A DNA stretch of 64,000 nt from positions 62,001 to 126,000 of the forward strand of contig JAKUCV010004472.1 of assembly GCA_028386065.3 (NCBI GenBank), in the 5' to 3' direction. The stretch's first letter is position 1, and each line of letters starts with the position of its first letter. The notes under the pieces are model-generated. The model did no database searches and had not been told where the DNA came from. It saw nothing but the letters and a program-made list of their open reading frames with translations. Shown here in pieces: positions 19,111 to 31,608 of the stretch. A program made the translations under genes and the position numbers. This DNA comes from Turnera subulata. Its lineage: Eukaryota; Streptophyta; Magnoliopsida; Malpighiales; Passifloraceae.

Positions 19111-21937
19111 GTATTAGATACCAGATGTGGTTCTCACATTTGTGTAAATGCGTAGGAACTGAGAAAGAGTAGAAGGTTAGCAAAGGGAGAGATAGACCTG
19201 CGCATCGAAAATGGAGCAAGAGTTGCTGCACTAGCCGTAGGAACTTACTATCTTACCTTATCGAGTGGTTTGGTTTTAGAACTAGACGATTGTTATTATG
19301 TACCGACCATGTGCAGGAATTTGATTTCTGTGTCTTGTCTTGACAAGAAAAGTTTTTCATTTGTAATAAAGGACAATTGTTGTTCTATTTATTTCAATGT
19401 TGTTTATTATGGTGGTGCGTATTTAAGCAATGGTTTGTATGTTCTTAACCTAGAAACCGCAATCTCTAATGTTAATACGAAGAAGGTTAGAATGAACGAT
19501 TCTAATGAAACCTATTTTTTGTATTGTCGATTGGGCCATATAAACGAGACTCGTATATCTAAACTCCATAAAGATGGAATTTTAGACTCATTTGATTTTG
19601 AATCATTTGAGACATGTGAGTCATATTTGTTAGGCAAGATGACGAAGGCTCCTTTTACCGGTAAAGGTGAAAAAGCTTCGGACTTGTCAGGTCTTATACA
19701 AAGTGATGTATGTGGACCGATGTCGACAGAAGCTAGAAGTGGATTTCAATACTTCATTACATTTACTGACGGTTTCAGTAGGTATGGCTATGTGTATCTA
19801 ATGAGACACAAGTCAGAATCCTTTGAAAAGCTCAAAGAATTCAAGAATGAAGTACAGAATCAACTCGGCAAGAGCATTAAAATGCTTCGATCAGATCGAG
19901 GAGGTGAATACTTAGGCCAAGAATTTTCTTGATCATCTAAAGGAGTGTGGTATAGTATCACAGCTCACTCCACCGGGTACGCCTCAATGGAATGGTGTAT
20001 CCGAAAGGAGAAATAGAACTTTATTAGAAATGGTTCGTTCTATGATGAGTCAAGCTAACCTTCCTTCTTCATTTTGGGGACATGCATTATTAAGTGCTGC
20101 CTTTACACTTAACCGTGTTCCATCTAAATCGGTTGAAAAGACACCATATGAGATATGGACTAGGAAGCGTCCCAATTTGTCTTTTATGAGGATTTGGGGT
20201 TGTGAGGCTTACGTGAGACGTCAAGCATCAGACAAACTTGGCCCTAAATCTGACAAGTGCCTTTTTGTTGGATATCCTAAGGAAACTAAAGGATATTATT
20301 TCTATAATCCCACAGAGCACAAAGTGTTTGTTGCTCGTACTGCTATTTTTCTAGAAAGAGAATTTATTTCTAGAGAGATCAGTGGGAGGAAAATAGAACT
20401 CAAAGAAGTTCGAGGTATTGAGGCTGAGATGGAACAAGGACAGGAACCACAAGTTGTTGTGGGTGAGAATCCTGTACCTGTAACACACGGACCGCGTAGG
20501 TCTGATAGGACTCGGTATGAGCCTGAGAGATATGGATTTCTTATGACTCATACTGGAGACGTGATGCTCATTGATGAGAATGAGCCCACTTCCTATCAGC
20601 AAGCTATTACGGGTCCAGACTCTAAGAAGTGGCTAGAAGCCAAGAATTCGGAGATGGAATCTATGTATGAAAACAAGGTATGGACCTTGGTTGATCCACC
20701 TGAAGGGGTAAAACCCATAGGGTGCAAATGGGTCTTCAAGAAAAAGACCGACATGGATGGTAATGTGATTACCTTTAAAGGGAGACTGGTTGTGAAAGGT
20801 TTCAAGCAAGTTCATGGTATTGACTATGATGAAACTTTCTCGCCAGTTGCCATGGTTAAATCCATCTGGATTCTATTGGCTATAGCAGCATACCATGATT
20901 ATGAGATATGGCAAATGGATGTCAAAACCACTTTCCTTAATGGAAATCTTTTAAGGATGTGTACATGACACAACCTGAAAGTTTTGTCGATCCAGAGAAT
21001 GCTAATATGGTATGCAAGTTGCAAAGATCCATTTATGGATTAAAGCAAGCTTCTAGGAGTTAGAATCTTCGTTTTAATGAAGTGATCAAAGAGTTTGGTT
21101 TCATTAAAAATGAAGATGAACCATGTGTTTACAAGAAGGTTAGTGGGAGCATTATCGTTTTCTTGTTATTGTATGTTGACGACATTCTGCTCATTGAGAA
21201 TGATATTCCAACACTACAGTCTGTAAAGACTTAGTTAGGAAAGAATTTCTTAATGAAGGACTTTGGAGAAGCTGCTTGCATGCTAGGTATAAAGATCTTT
21301 AGAGATAGATCCAAAATGCTTCTTGGGCTAAGTCAAAGTACATATATTGACAAAGTGCTAAAGAGGTTTAGCATGCAAGATTCCAAGAAAGGTTTCTTGC
21401 CCATGTCACATGGCATATCTCTCTCAAAGAATCAATGTCCTAGTACATCTAAAGAGAGAGAGCGGATGAGTAAGATCCCTTATACATCTGCAATAGGATC
21501 TATCATGTATGCCATGCTATGTACTCGACCGGAAGTCGCATATGCTTTGAGTGTCACAAGCAGATATTAATCTGATCCCGGTGAGAGTCACTGGATAGCG
21601 GTTAAGAACATCCTTAAGTACTTGAGAAGGACTAAGGATGCATTCCTTGTCTATGGAAGCGTTGAAGAGCTTGTTGTAAAAGGTTACACAGATGCTAGCT
21701 TCCAAACAGACAGGGATGACTTTAGATCGCAGTCAGGTTATGTGTTTTGTCTTGGAGTTAGTCCTGTTTGCTGGAAAAGTTCCAAGCAAGAAACAGTTGT
21801 CGACTCTACAACTGGGGCTGTACAAAGTTCCTTCTGAGAACTATGTAGCAGATCCTTTGACTGAGCCTCTCACACAGCGGAAGCATAATGGTCATGCTAC
21901 ATCCATTTGTATTAGATACATGGATGATTGGCTTTAG
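19111..21937 (+). pseudogene. pol of Copia element 2
   Basis: Protease VLDTRCGSHICVN (19111-19152; Arg replaces the catalytic-loop Gly). Integrase with GLIQSDVCGPM, RSDRGGEY and NGVSERRNR. A one-base insertion near 19925 shifts the frame. The reverse transcriptase is broken again at about 20950 but retains YVDDILL near 21172. RNase H starts at GYTDASFQTD (21682) and is then deleted from about 21810, joining directly to a KVPSENYVADP-like tail. Stops include TAG at SRS* and VKT* (probable former TGG) and a TAA at SRY* (probable former CAA). Confidence 0.85.
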
Positions 21938-21951
21938 TGCAACTGGGAGAT

Positions 21952-23393
21952 TGTTAGTAATGTGCCCGAAAGCAAATCAATGGATGATCGTATGTAGTCA
22001 TGTATATACATTAAGGTTGTTCCAATAAATATGTTTATGAGATAAACGCTTACACATATTTATAACCCTAGAATATGAGATATGAATTCTACATACGGGT
22101 ACAAGTTAGAGAACTTGTGGACTGGACCGACCCACAAAAGAACCCTACATGGAACGTTATATGATTGTCATTAGTGGTTCTTATATGTATTGTCCTTAGA
22201 CCTGAGATCATCAAGGTTCCCAACATATGAGTCGTATACTTCGATATTATTCCTGGTCACTCGTAACTGAGTGGACTTAAGGATAATCATTGGGTATATG
22301 ATATAATATGTAGTGGGTTTTGATTGATCGAGATGGGATTCGTCCAGCCCATATAACGGGTATATTATCAGATAGCCTCTTGATAGAGTTGAACTGCTAA
22401 ATGCGTGGCCACGCTCGGATTATGTGATATGATGATATCATGAGTATCCGTTTTACACAGTTAACTCGAGGATCAAGAAAATAAGATTAAACATATACGA
22501 GATTGACGTTATTCCATGTCTCGTGTTTAATCTTGATAATGTGACGAAAGGATGATGACATGGTTCCGAGGCATATTGAATCAGTACTGATCTTGTCGTT
22601 TGGGTAGCAATGATATGTTGCTAGACACCGCTCATTGTTTATAATTGTAAATGAGATTTTACAATTATTTCCAAACGTTACATGTGCCTACAGGGTCACA
22701 CACTTAGAACTGTTGATTCGTGCTGGTGGTTGAACTATGGTTGGACCGTGGTTCGACCAAGTGGGTGGACCATGGTTGAACCTTAGGTGGAGCATGGTTG
22801 GACCATGGTTGGACCGAGTCGTTTTGGGCTGATTTGGTTCACTAATTATCAGAATTATTGAACCAAAATTAATGCCAAATGATGTGTAATCCATTAATAC
22901 TTAGTGGAGCATTAAGACATAGTGGAGATATGATTAGACTTAAAGCATAATCATGATGGTTCATGCATGATGATGTTGGCCATTGTCTCATTAATCTATG
23001 CATTAATTGTGTGTATAAATAGGGCTTGATGATCAGATTATCAACACACACAACATTCACACACAATTCAGAATACACACCCATTCTTTGAGAAAGAAAG
23101 AAACACCACATAGCTCCCAGAAATCCATAGCTAGCACAACGGTTCGGGAGTGCTCGGGTTGGAGATCATGTGATGTTTTCCGACCAGAGATCGACGGTTC
23201 GTGTGGATACCGTAGAGGGGCGGGATTTCTTTCCGGCTCTAGCTGATTCGGCACAACAGTTGAGTGAAAGATCTCAACCGATTCAGGTACGCAAAAATTG
23301 TTATTCGGTTTAGTTACTTTCACTTGGATCCTCCATGGTTTCTGGGTTTTTCCGCTGCATTTGATTGTCAAGTTTGCTTGCCCAGTTACTTAC
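21952..23393 (+). repeat. 3' LTR of Copia element 2
   Basis: 1442 bp, preceded by the purine tract AACTGGGAGA. Compared with the 5' LTR it lacks about 90 bp after TAACCCTAGAATAT and carries an extra GGTTGAACCTTAGGTGGAGC segment near 22770. Confidence 0.9.
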
Positions 23394-24922
23394 CTACCCT
23401 CAATGAAGGAAAACTGGTCACTGCTAATCATTAACGATATAACCAGCCTAATCCTCTTCGATAGAACATTTTCCATGATTTTGTATACCCCATGAATAAG
23501 GCATATGGGCTGAAATTCCCTAAAATCTGCAGCATCACATTTCTTCAGGATTGAAGTTAGGAATGCTGTTAATTCCTTTGGATAGAAGGCCTGATTGATA
23601 AAATTCATTCATCATATCAACCAAATCTTCCTTTAACAACTCCCAAGCTAGCTTATAGAATGTGAAATTAAAACCATTTGGTCCCAGTGCTTTATCCCCA
23701 TCACATTCCCATATAGCTTCCTTCACCTCCTCAACTGTGAAAGGCCACTCAAAAGCATCAGCCTGATCCATGAAGAGTCGTTTAAGCAATAAATCACCCA
23801 GCTTTGGTCGGACACTGGAATGTGGCTTATACAAATCCGAGAAAAAGTCAACGGCAGCCTTTCTAATCCCCACAGGATCAGTAACCACTCTCCCATTGTT
23901 AGTAATTTGAGAACTCTTGTTCCTTCTACCTCTATTACATGCTACTAAGTGAAAGAATATTGTATTTTTGTCACCTAACTTCAACCAAGTTAACCGCAAT
24001 TTCTGCCTCCAAAGACACTACTTTTGTTTCCTCTTCACACCGCTTCAACCTTTAGATCAAGCACTTCCCTTCTTTCATCTTCCATAAGAACCCTGCTATC
24101 TATAATCAAATCAAGCTGATCCAATTTGGACTGAATCACTTTCGGCAAACAATCCACACTGCCAAAACTTTTCAATTTCCACACTCTAAGTCACTGTTTA
24201 ATGTACCCCAACCTCCTGATAAGGCTAAACTTGTTCGGATACTTAAAGCAGACCTCCTCCCAAAAACCTTTCAGAATAGAATCAAAGGATGGATGTTTGG
24301 TCCAACAGTTCAAGAACCTGAACAGACGAACCCCCCAATTGCATCCTCTTGTGCAAGTATAAAAGGGCAGTGATCAGAGTCTCTTTTGCTCCATATCGTG
24401 AGACTAATTGAAGGAAACAAGGCGAAGCAATTGTGATCCATGAATGCCCGATCAATTCTGCTCGCAGCTCGATAATTTCCCCAAGTAAACCTACGGCCCT
24501 TTAGTTCAACCTCACACAAAGCCAGTGGGTTAATAAGATCAACAAAGTCAACAACATGCTGCCTACAGATATGACAGTTAAGCACTCCACCAGCCTAAGG
24601 ATCTCATTAAAATCCCCAATAACAGTCCTGGGACATGAGGAACCCCCAAGAATACCCTTAATCTCCTTCCACAACAACACTTGATCATCATCATTAGCCG
24701 AATTATAAACCCCACACATCAGAATCTGTACACCCCCACAAACCTCTCCCTCTACAATAATCCAGCTCCGACCAACCCTATTCCTATGACACTTAAAGAT
24801 GGACAAATCCCAGAGGAGAGAAAGACCTCCAGAATTACCCACAGCCGGAACTTCTAGAACTTCAAAACCACCCTTCCCCCACACAAAGGCATAAACCAGG
24901 AAAGACCAGCCTTTACACATTG
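23394..24922 (-). mobile_element. LINE 2, 5' segment (endonuclease and RT start)
   Basis: Minus strand, reading leftward: endonuclease domain (24920-24310) with SWIIVEGEV, TVIGDFNEIL, RRFTWGNYRAASRIDRAFMDH and SDHCPFIL. Then the linker WLKLGDKNTIFFH, EEVKEAIWECDGDKALGPNG and FNFTFYKLAWELL (23999-23540). Then reverse transcriptase FREFQPICLIHGVYKI up to FSFIEGR (23394), where Copia element 2 begins. Several stops and shifts are present. The N-terminal part of the endonuclease and all of ORF1 are absent: the segment stops where the poly-T end of LINE 3 begins. Confidence 0.85.
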
Positions 24923-26631
24923 TTTTTTTTTTTATGCTAACGATGCCGAGAAACTTTATTGCTCAAATAGAACTTACAGTTTAAGAGACAACACATACAA
25001 TTTGGTAACTACGAAGGAAGAGCAGAAAAACAAAAAGCGCAAAAGAGGAAGAACATATACACGAAGGCACAACAATAAGGCAATAGCCAATATACAGAGA
25101 CACTCAAGTTTGGCGATTCAGAAGCCTGAAAGCTCGAGTTGGTGCATTCCACTGCCGAATGGTCTCTGCATTAGGGAGGAGAGGACACAAGACACGCTGA
25201 AAGGAAAACTAGGGGAGTTGGTCTTTATCCATGATGTAGAATGCACTAGAATAAGGTCCAAAGTCCGATCAGGTTTGGCCATGATGCCCTCAAAAATCCT
25301 CATGTTCCTTTCAAGCCAAAGTGCCCATAAGGTAGCGAATTTTCTATTTCACCCACGAAGATCTGCTACAGCTGCTACAGCTGTAAGGGGACAAGAAACC
25401 CACTGATATAGCAACTCCTCTAAAGTAGCAGGAGCACACCACTGGACACCCTACCACAAGCATATCTTGGACCATATACCCCAAGACAGAGGACATAAAA
25501 AGAGAAGAAGGTCCCTAGATTCAACTTGATCTCAACAGAAAACACAATAAGAGTCGGTTGAAGGAATAATACCTCTACTGTTTAGAGCCTCCCTAGTTGG
25601 TATGCCGTTATGAAGAGCTAACCAGATCCAACACTCCACTTTATAAGGGGTTAAATTCATCCACACATACGGCTTGTGTCTACATAGTTCCTGTCTTTCG
25701 TTAATGTAATCCTTCCCGCTTTTGACATAATAATTCCCGTCTTTATCAGGCTGCCAATAAACACAATCATTAACACCGGGTCGAAGGGTGATGCCTGACA
25801 ATGACTGTCGCTGGTTGGCCACATCCGAGGACTCCCACTCCTTTAAAGGTCTACGCCACAAAACGGATCATTGAGGTTGTGAATGTAACACTTGCGTGCT
25901 CTTATCAACGGTGAAATCCTGGAAAAGGGAGATTGAGTACAAGCGTGGAAATCGAGAACAAAGTGCACCATATGCGGACCATTTGTCCTTCCAAAATTGG
26001 GCCACAGAACCACTGCCTACACGAATAACAGTCCTTTCCAACAAAGAAATACCGGAACCATCCTCACAAGAATTAGATCTGCAGACATCTCGCCAAGACG
26101 ATGAGGCATGTGATAAGTTGAATATTGGATTTAGAGAGGTACTTGAGTATGCGCATTTGCTGGAGATCAAAGCTTTCCAAACTTTATACCCCGATTGTGT
26201 GTAACACCAAAGCCATTTGAACAAAAGACACTGGTTTAAGATGCTTAAGTCAACTATACCCATCCCCCTTAGTGTCTTGGGAACAGTAATATGCTTCCAC
26301 GCCACCAAGCATAATTTTTTTTGCTCCTCAAGACCATGCCAAAAGAAGTTCCTCATTATTCTTTTTAATTTTTTTGCTACAACAATAAGGATTTTAAAGA
26401 GGGACATAAAGTATATGGGTAGATAGCTCAATACAGATTTGATCAAAATAACCCTTCCTCCTATGGATAAATATTTTCCTTTTTAGGATTTTAGTTTGGA
26501 GGTGAATTTGTCGATGACAGGTTGCCATGCAGATACTCTCCTCATATTGGCCCCGAGTGGGAAACCCAAATACTTGAACTGGAGATGACCAGCTCTACTA
26601 TGCAAATAACCCGCAATATGCTCAACCATGC
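24923..26631 (-). mobile_element. LINE 3, segment 1 (3' end, C-terminal ORF2)
   Basis: The 3' end is an 11-base T run (24923-24933) followed by the complement of AATAAAGTTTCTCGGCATCG...GCATAAA. Leftward reading gives ORF2 after the RT palm: FKYLGFPLGANMRRVSAWQP (26550), IKSVLSYLPIYFMSLF and RNFFWHGLEE (26446-26300), NCV-type DKDGNYYVKSGKDY, then zf-RVT (YKVECWIWLALHNGIPTR, 25640-25580). Interrupted by TGA/TAG and shifts. The right edge CATGC is duplicated at 33068. Confidence 0.85.
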
Positions 26632-28934
26632 TGTGATACCCCAGGTACACCCTAGAATATAGAGAAGTATTTACATGATGAGAACCGGGTGTAGCTTGTC
26701 CTTCAGGCACGTTCGTGTAGGTTGGATCGGGTATTCGAGAGAAAGTGGGTAATGTTATTAATGTTGGTGTACACATTAGTATGGGTTTAGACTTGGTTGC
26801 ATAAAATGGTGTCGGATTGACATGAGGCGGTTAGCATAGGCTTGGCCTGGTGCACACAAATAGGTTCCATTCGACGCATTGGCACGGTTGGCCTAGCTTG
26901 GTGTCCCGAGTGCTTGATTTTTCTTATAGGTCGATAAATGATGGGAAATATTAGGAATGTGATTATTTGGTGTAATAGATTCACTAGAGGCACGATTGGC
27001 CAAGGGGATTATCCGTTGGGTCGATTTGGCGCGAAATAGTGCACAACAAGGGCAATAGTGTGCCCGTCGGTGCACAATTGGGCTCGATGAGGGTAAATAC
27101 GTAATTGGCCAAACCGACCAATCAAAAAGAGACGTGTGGCTTGGGAATAAGCTGCTGGTGGTTTGGGAATGCAAGCTAGCAGGTTGGTTGCCACAAACTA
27201 ATTGGATGGGAAACAAGCATGAGGTGGCTCCAACTTGGTGCATGTGGCACCAAGTTGGCAAGTGTGCAAGTAGGTGCTTAGTCACCTACTTACCATCACT
27301 TAAGGGGTGAAACCAGGAACCTCTCAGTCATTCTGATCAGAACCAAATCGTGATAGGTGAGGGAGAGAGAGAGAAAGAGAGAAAAGAGGCGAAAGGAGGA
27401 GAGGCGAGCCTAGGGGTTCTGCTCTCGGCCAGACAGACCCCTGGCCACTAAAATGGGGATTCCGGCCAAATAACCGTTTGGAATTGAGTGAAACCAAAGC
27501 CACAAGTAAGATAACTTTCATAGCGTTAATTGGGCACCGGTTTGGTGGATTTTGGAGCTGCACTTAGAGAGTTATGTGCTCTCCAAGTTCACTGTTCTGC
27601 AGCAGACATGCTGCTAGACCCTGAGTTGGTGTAGGAGCCATATCTAGTGTTAGAGAGCTTGTAATTGAGTTTTCTTGGGAGCTATGGAAAGACAAGAGGC
27701 AGGGCTAAAACTTTGGTGTTGATGCACAAGGCTGATTCAGCCTGTAAGTGCGTGTTTAACCTCAGTGAAGTTTCTGCTAGTGCAGGGCAGATTCTCCCCG
27801 AGTTACTGTAAGGTTGATTTGTGTGATTCAATTGTGTGTTTCTTGTTATGGTTGGAAGTGTTATATTTTGATGCATACTTGCATGTGTGTAATAGGTCAG
27901 TATGAAACCTAGATGCCCAAGGGTTCCAAAGTGAAGAAATGAATGGCCTTGATGTGCCTAACGGTTTGGTAAGTGGGGTTGCATGCTTATGATGGTTAAT
28001 GGTGGTCATATGTTGGTTGATGACCCAATGTGCTCGGTGGTGGCACCTATGGTGCGATATTGTGGTTATGCCTTGGCTTATAAGACGAGCCTAGTGGTCG
28101 GGCTGTGCATCTATGGTGCGATATTGTGGTTATGCCTTGGCTTATAAGGCGAGCCCAGTGGTCGGGCTGTGCATTTCATGCATATCATGTGCATCATGGA
28201 ATTTACATAAGATTGTGGTTATTGATGAGGATTGAGCGACTATGCAGTGCCACATGGCTGTTTGGTCAATATGAGATGATGGTGGTGTTGTACTAGGCGC
28301 CGTGTGTGGTTGTGGTAGCCATTCAGTTATGCCTCGTATGTGGAGCTGTGGGCTAAGGAGTAATAATATTGGCAAGGCTACTGGACCATGCAGTTAGGCT
28401 TAGTACAACTTAACAATAGCTTACCCGTGGGCTGATCACGGTAGCATGTGGGGAGTGCGTTTGGATGTTATTTTCCACTTGTGTTGGTATCATTGCTATT
28501 GCTTGTATGTCACTCTACTTACTGAGTTTATACTCACCCCCTGTTTCCTCCCCTTGTCTTACAGGTGCGAGATTGAGAGCATGGGCAGTAGGTCGATGGG
28601 TATAGTCGAGTCGGTTCCAATTAATTATAATATTGTATATATTTGTACATGGTGGTTATATCCATGTATAGCAAGTGCCAGTCCCCCTTTGTAGTAATAG
28701 TCTTATACTATTAGTGGAGTTGTGTTTATAAATAGGTTTTAATACTTTTCATTATCTTTGCTACCTTTGCATTTGTTTTTTGTATGCTTCCATTGACGCT
28801 GCGCATATGAAGTTAGTAACCCGCGAAGCAGAAACTCGAGATTCTGGCTGAGTTGACGAAAGGCCTTTGGGTGCCTTAGGCACATGGTGGGTGCACAAGG
28901 TACCTGGCCGGTCGCGCTTAGCGGGGGCGTGACA
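26632..28934 (+). repeat. 5' LTR of the LARD-type element
   Basis: 2303 bp. About 100 bp longer than the 3' LTR, partly because of a 64-bp tandem duplication at 28048-28175. Confidence 0.9.
28048..28175 (+). repeat. 64-bp tandem duplication in the 5' LTR only
   Basis: Two near-identical copies starting TATGGTGCGATATTGTGGTT at 28048 and 28112. The 3' LTR has one copy (from about 32241). Confidence 0.85.
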
Positions 28935-28938
28935 GAAT

Positions 28939-28950
28939 TGGTAGCGGAGC
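28939..28950 (+). other. Primer-binding site TGGTAGCGGAGC
   Basis: Exact match to the Copia element 1 site, four bases after the LTR end. Confidence 0.8.
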
Positions 28951-30862
28951 ATGTTTGTTTAGGATGCGTTTGGTGTCATGACAGTTGATGTCTTGTCTTT
29001 TGCTGCAAAAATATGTGATAGTTTTGGTAGTGGAGAATGAGTTTTCTGAAAGTGTGTGTTATGTCATTTCAAAATGTGATGGTCGGGGTAACGAAACTTG
29101 TTTTTGAAAAGGTTATGTGTCTATGTCAGTTGGGTGTGTAAGAAATGGCATCGGGGTATGGTTAAGTATTTTTGCTGGAGGGGTATAGGTTGTTGAGTCT
29201 TTTGGCTAATACCCGTCGAGTTAGAGTTTGGGGTTTGGTGAGAGGCGTTTGATTTATTTATGTGCTATATATGTGCTACATATTGTGTTTTCACGTTTGC
29301 TTGATGTGTAGCTCGGGAAACTCATGGACAGTTTCATTGGCTCGGGGTAGTTGAGAATAAGGAACTAAAGGAAGTAAATAGATAGTTTTGTGGATTTAAC
29401 AGAGTGTAAGTGATGGTGAATAAGTTTAATGATGGATTGGGATGGTTTGTATGGAAGTAGAATTGAGGTAAGGGAGAAAAAGTTCTTAAGAGGTTTTGTG
29501 GGTATAAAGAAGTAAGATTATAGTTTGTACGTCGTAATTTGGTATTAGTAAGGGAACGGTAGTAGAAAGTGTTGTGGAACCTAAGGATGAGCAAGGCATA
29601 ATGGAATAGGATGTGATTTTCGACTTTTGGGTTTAGAGCTCGTAATAAAGTATGGTTGATGATTTTTGTAGACTTTTAAGTGTTGTAGATAGTTGTAAGG
29701 AAGATGATGCCTATGAAAGATTTGGGTAATTAGCATATATTAGAGTAAAGTTGACACCCTAAATTACCTATAGAGATTGTCTTGATTATTTAGAGTTAGA
29801 TTATGGAATGTTAAGTTCCCATGAAGTATGATGATCGACGTGGAGATGTGTGTGAAGTGCTACATCTTTTTGTGAGGTGTAAGCAGAGTCCCGCTGTGGA
29901 AGCAAGGTTAGTTTATTTGGGATGTAATTGGCACGCTACAGTGTTGTTGGTGCCCACTTGGCATGCTGCAGTGCTGTTGGTGCGCAGTTGGCATGCTGTA
30001 GTGCTGTTGGTGCCTAGTTGGTGCACTGCTGAGGCAATTGGTGTGCCAATTGGTACAATTGGTGTGCATTGGTGTGGGAGTAGTGAACTTTGTCGCTTAG
30101 TAGGGGAAGTTGGTCCCGTTGGCCGATTAGAATAAAAGTGCACCCACGACCGTACGAATATCACGTTTTGTGGCTTGGTTGGGATAATTGGCCTTATTGG
30201 TCAATTGGTGCAGTTGTGTGTGGATAGTGCACCATAGTGAGGTGAATAAGACGCAGAAGCTATTAGTGGATGAGGGAATGAGTATATGGATTGTGGAAGC
30301 TCAATGAGAGATGTGTTATGAGAAGAGTTAAGTGGAGACTTATATGGTTACATTTGGAAGGCTAACGGTACATTGCAAAGTTTTGTTCACTTAGACAATG
30401 TGGCCACAACTTATAATGTTTTTGCAATTACTGTTTTGAAAATATTTTTAAAGGAATGAATTAAGCAAGTTTGGCATTAGTGCCATTTAGCCTATCCATT
30501 TGTACCGTGGTCAGAAGTGAAAGACAGTTGAGAGAACTTTATTCTATAAGATTGCGATTGAGATGTCGAGGTATTTGAAATGGAATAGTGTAAAACTACA
30601 AGTGTAAGAGATATGAGAATTTGAGGCATCTAGTTAGGAGTTGAGGTAGAACTTGTGTATAAATTTGGAGGTGTTTATATTGGATTGAGTTATAGTTGGG
30701 TGATCCACTAAAGATAGAGGTTGAAACAATTAAGGAATAATAGGTTGGCATATGAGCATATCTAGGAACACGGTTGAAAGTTACATATAAAGATTGATGT
30801 TATCTTTGAGGATAGGGTTCCATCTGAATTTCGAGGACAAAATTCTATGAAGGAGGGGATGA
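28951..30862 (+). other. Internal region of the LARD-type element, non-coding
   Basis: GT-rich DNA. The longest open frame (29821-30135) is produced by a 30-bp tandem repeat and has no known domain. No retrotransposon protein motif is seen. Confidence 0.7.
29928..30017 (+). repeat. Three tandem 30-bp units
   Basis: Units TTGGCAtGCTgcAGTGcTGT plus TGGTGCccag at 29928, 29958 and 29988, with a decayed fourth. The period is divisible by three, which keeps a frame open by chance. Confidence 0.85.
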
Positions 30863-31571
30863 TGTGATACCCCAGGTACACCCTAGAATATAGAGAAGTA
30901 TTTACATAATGAGAGTCGGGTGTTGCTTGTCCTTCAGGCACGTTCGTGTAGGTTGGATCGGGTATTCGAGAGAAAGTGGGTAATGTTAATAATGTTGGTG
31001 TACACAATAGTATGAGTTTAGACTCGGTTACATAAAATGGTGTCGGATTGACATGAGGCGGTTAACATAGGCTTGGCCTGGTGCACACAAATAGGTTCCT
31101 TGTGACGCATTGGCACGGTTGGCCTAGCTTGGTGTTCCGAGTGCTTAATTTGTCTTATCGGTCGATAAATGATGGGAAACATTAGGAATGTGATTATTTT
31201 GGTGTAATAGATTCACTAGAGGCACGATTGGCCAAGGGGATTATCAGTTGGGTCGATTTGGTGCGAAATAGTGCACAACAGGGGCAATGGTGTGCCCGTC
31301 GGTGCACAATTGGGCTCGATGAGGGTAAATAGGTAATTGGCCAAACCGACCAATCAGAATGAGAGGTGTGGCTTGGGAATAAGCTGCTGGTAGTTTGGGT
31401 GTGCAAGCTAGCAAGTTGGTTGCCACAAACTAATTGGATGGGAAACAAGCATGAGGTGGCACCAAGTTGGCAAGTGTGGCAAGTAGGTGCTTAGTCACCT
31501 ACTTACCATCACTTAAGGGGTGAAACCAGGCACCTCTCACTCATTCTGATCAGAACCAAATCGTGATAGGT

Positions 31572-31608
<37 letters not shown>

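Larger units (their letters stand above)
15500..23393 (+). mobile_element. Copia element 2, old and multiply broken
   Basis: 7.9-kb Ty1/Copia element inserted into the reverse transcriptase gene of LINE 2. The host codons read FSFIEGR on one side and NILDCVL on the other. The LTRs (1501 and 1442 bp) differ by substitutions, a deletion of about 90 bp in the 3' copy and a small extra repeat. I could not find a clean 5-bp target duplication; about two host bases seem missing at the junction. The order protease-integrase-RT-RNase H identifies Copia. Its end motif (LTQRKHNGHATSICIRYMDD) is common in plant TNT1-like elements, but I cannot fix the lineage. Confidence 0.9.

Noticed and set aside
29821..30135. 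104-codon open frame in the LARD interior
   Set aside because: It is generated by 30-bp tandem repeats whose period is a multiple of three; no domain.
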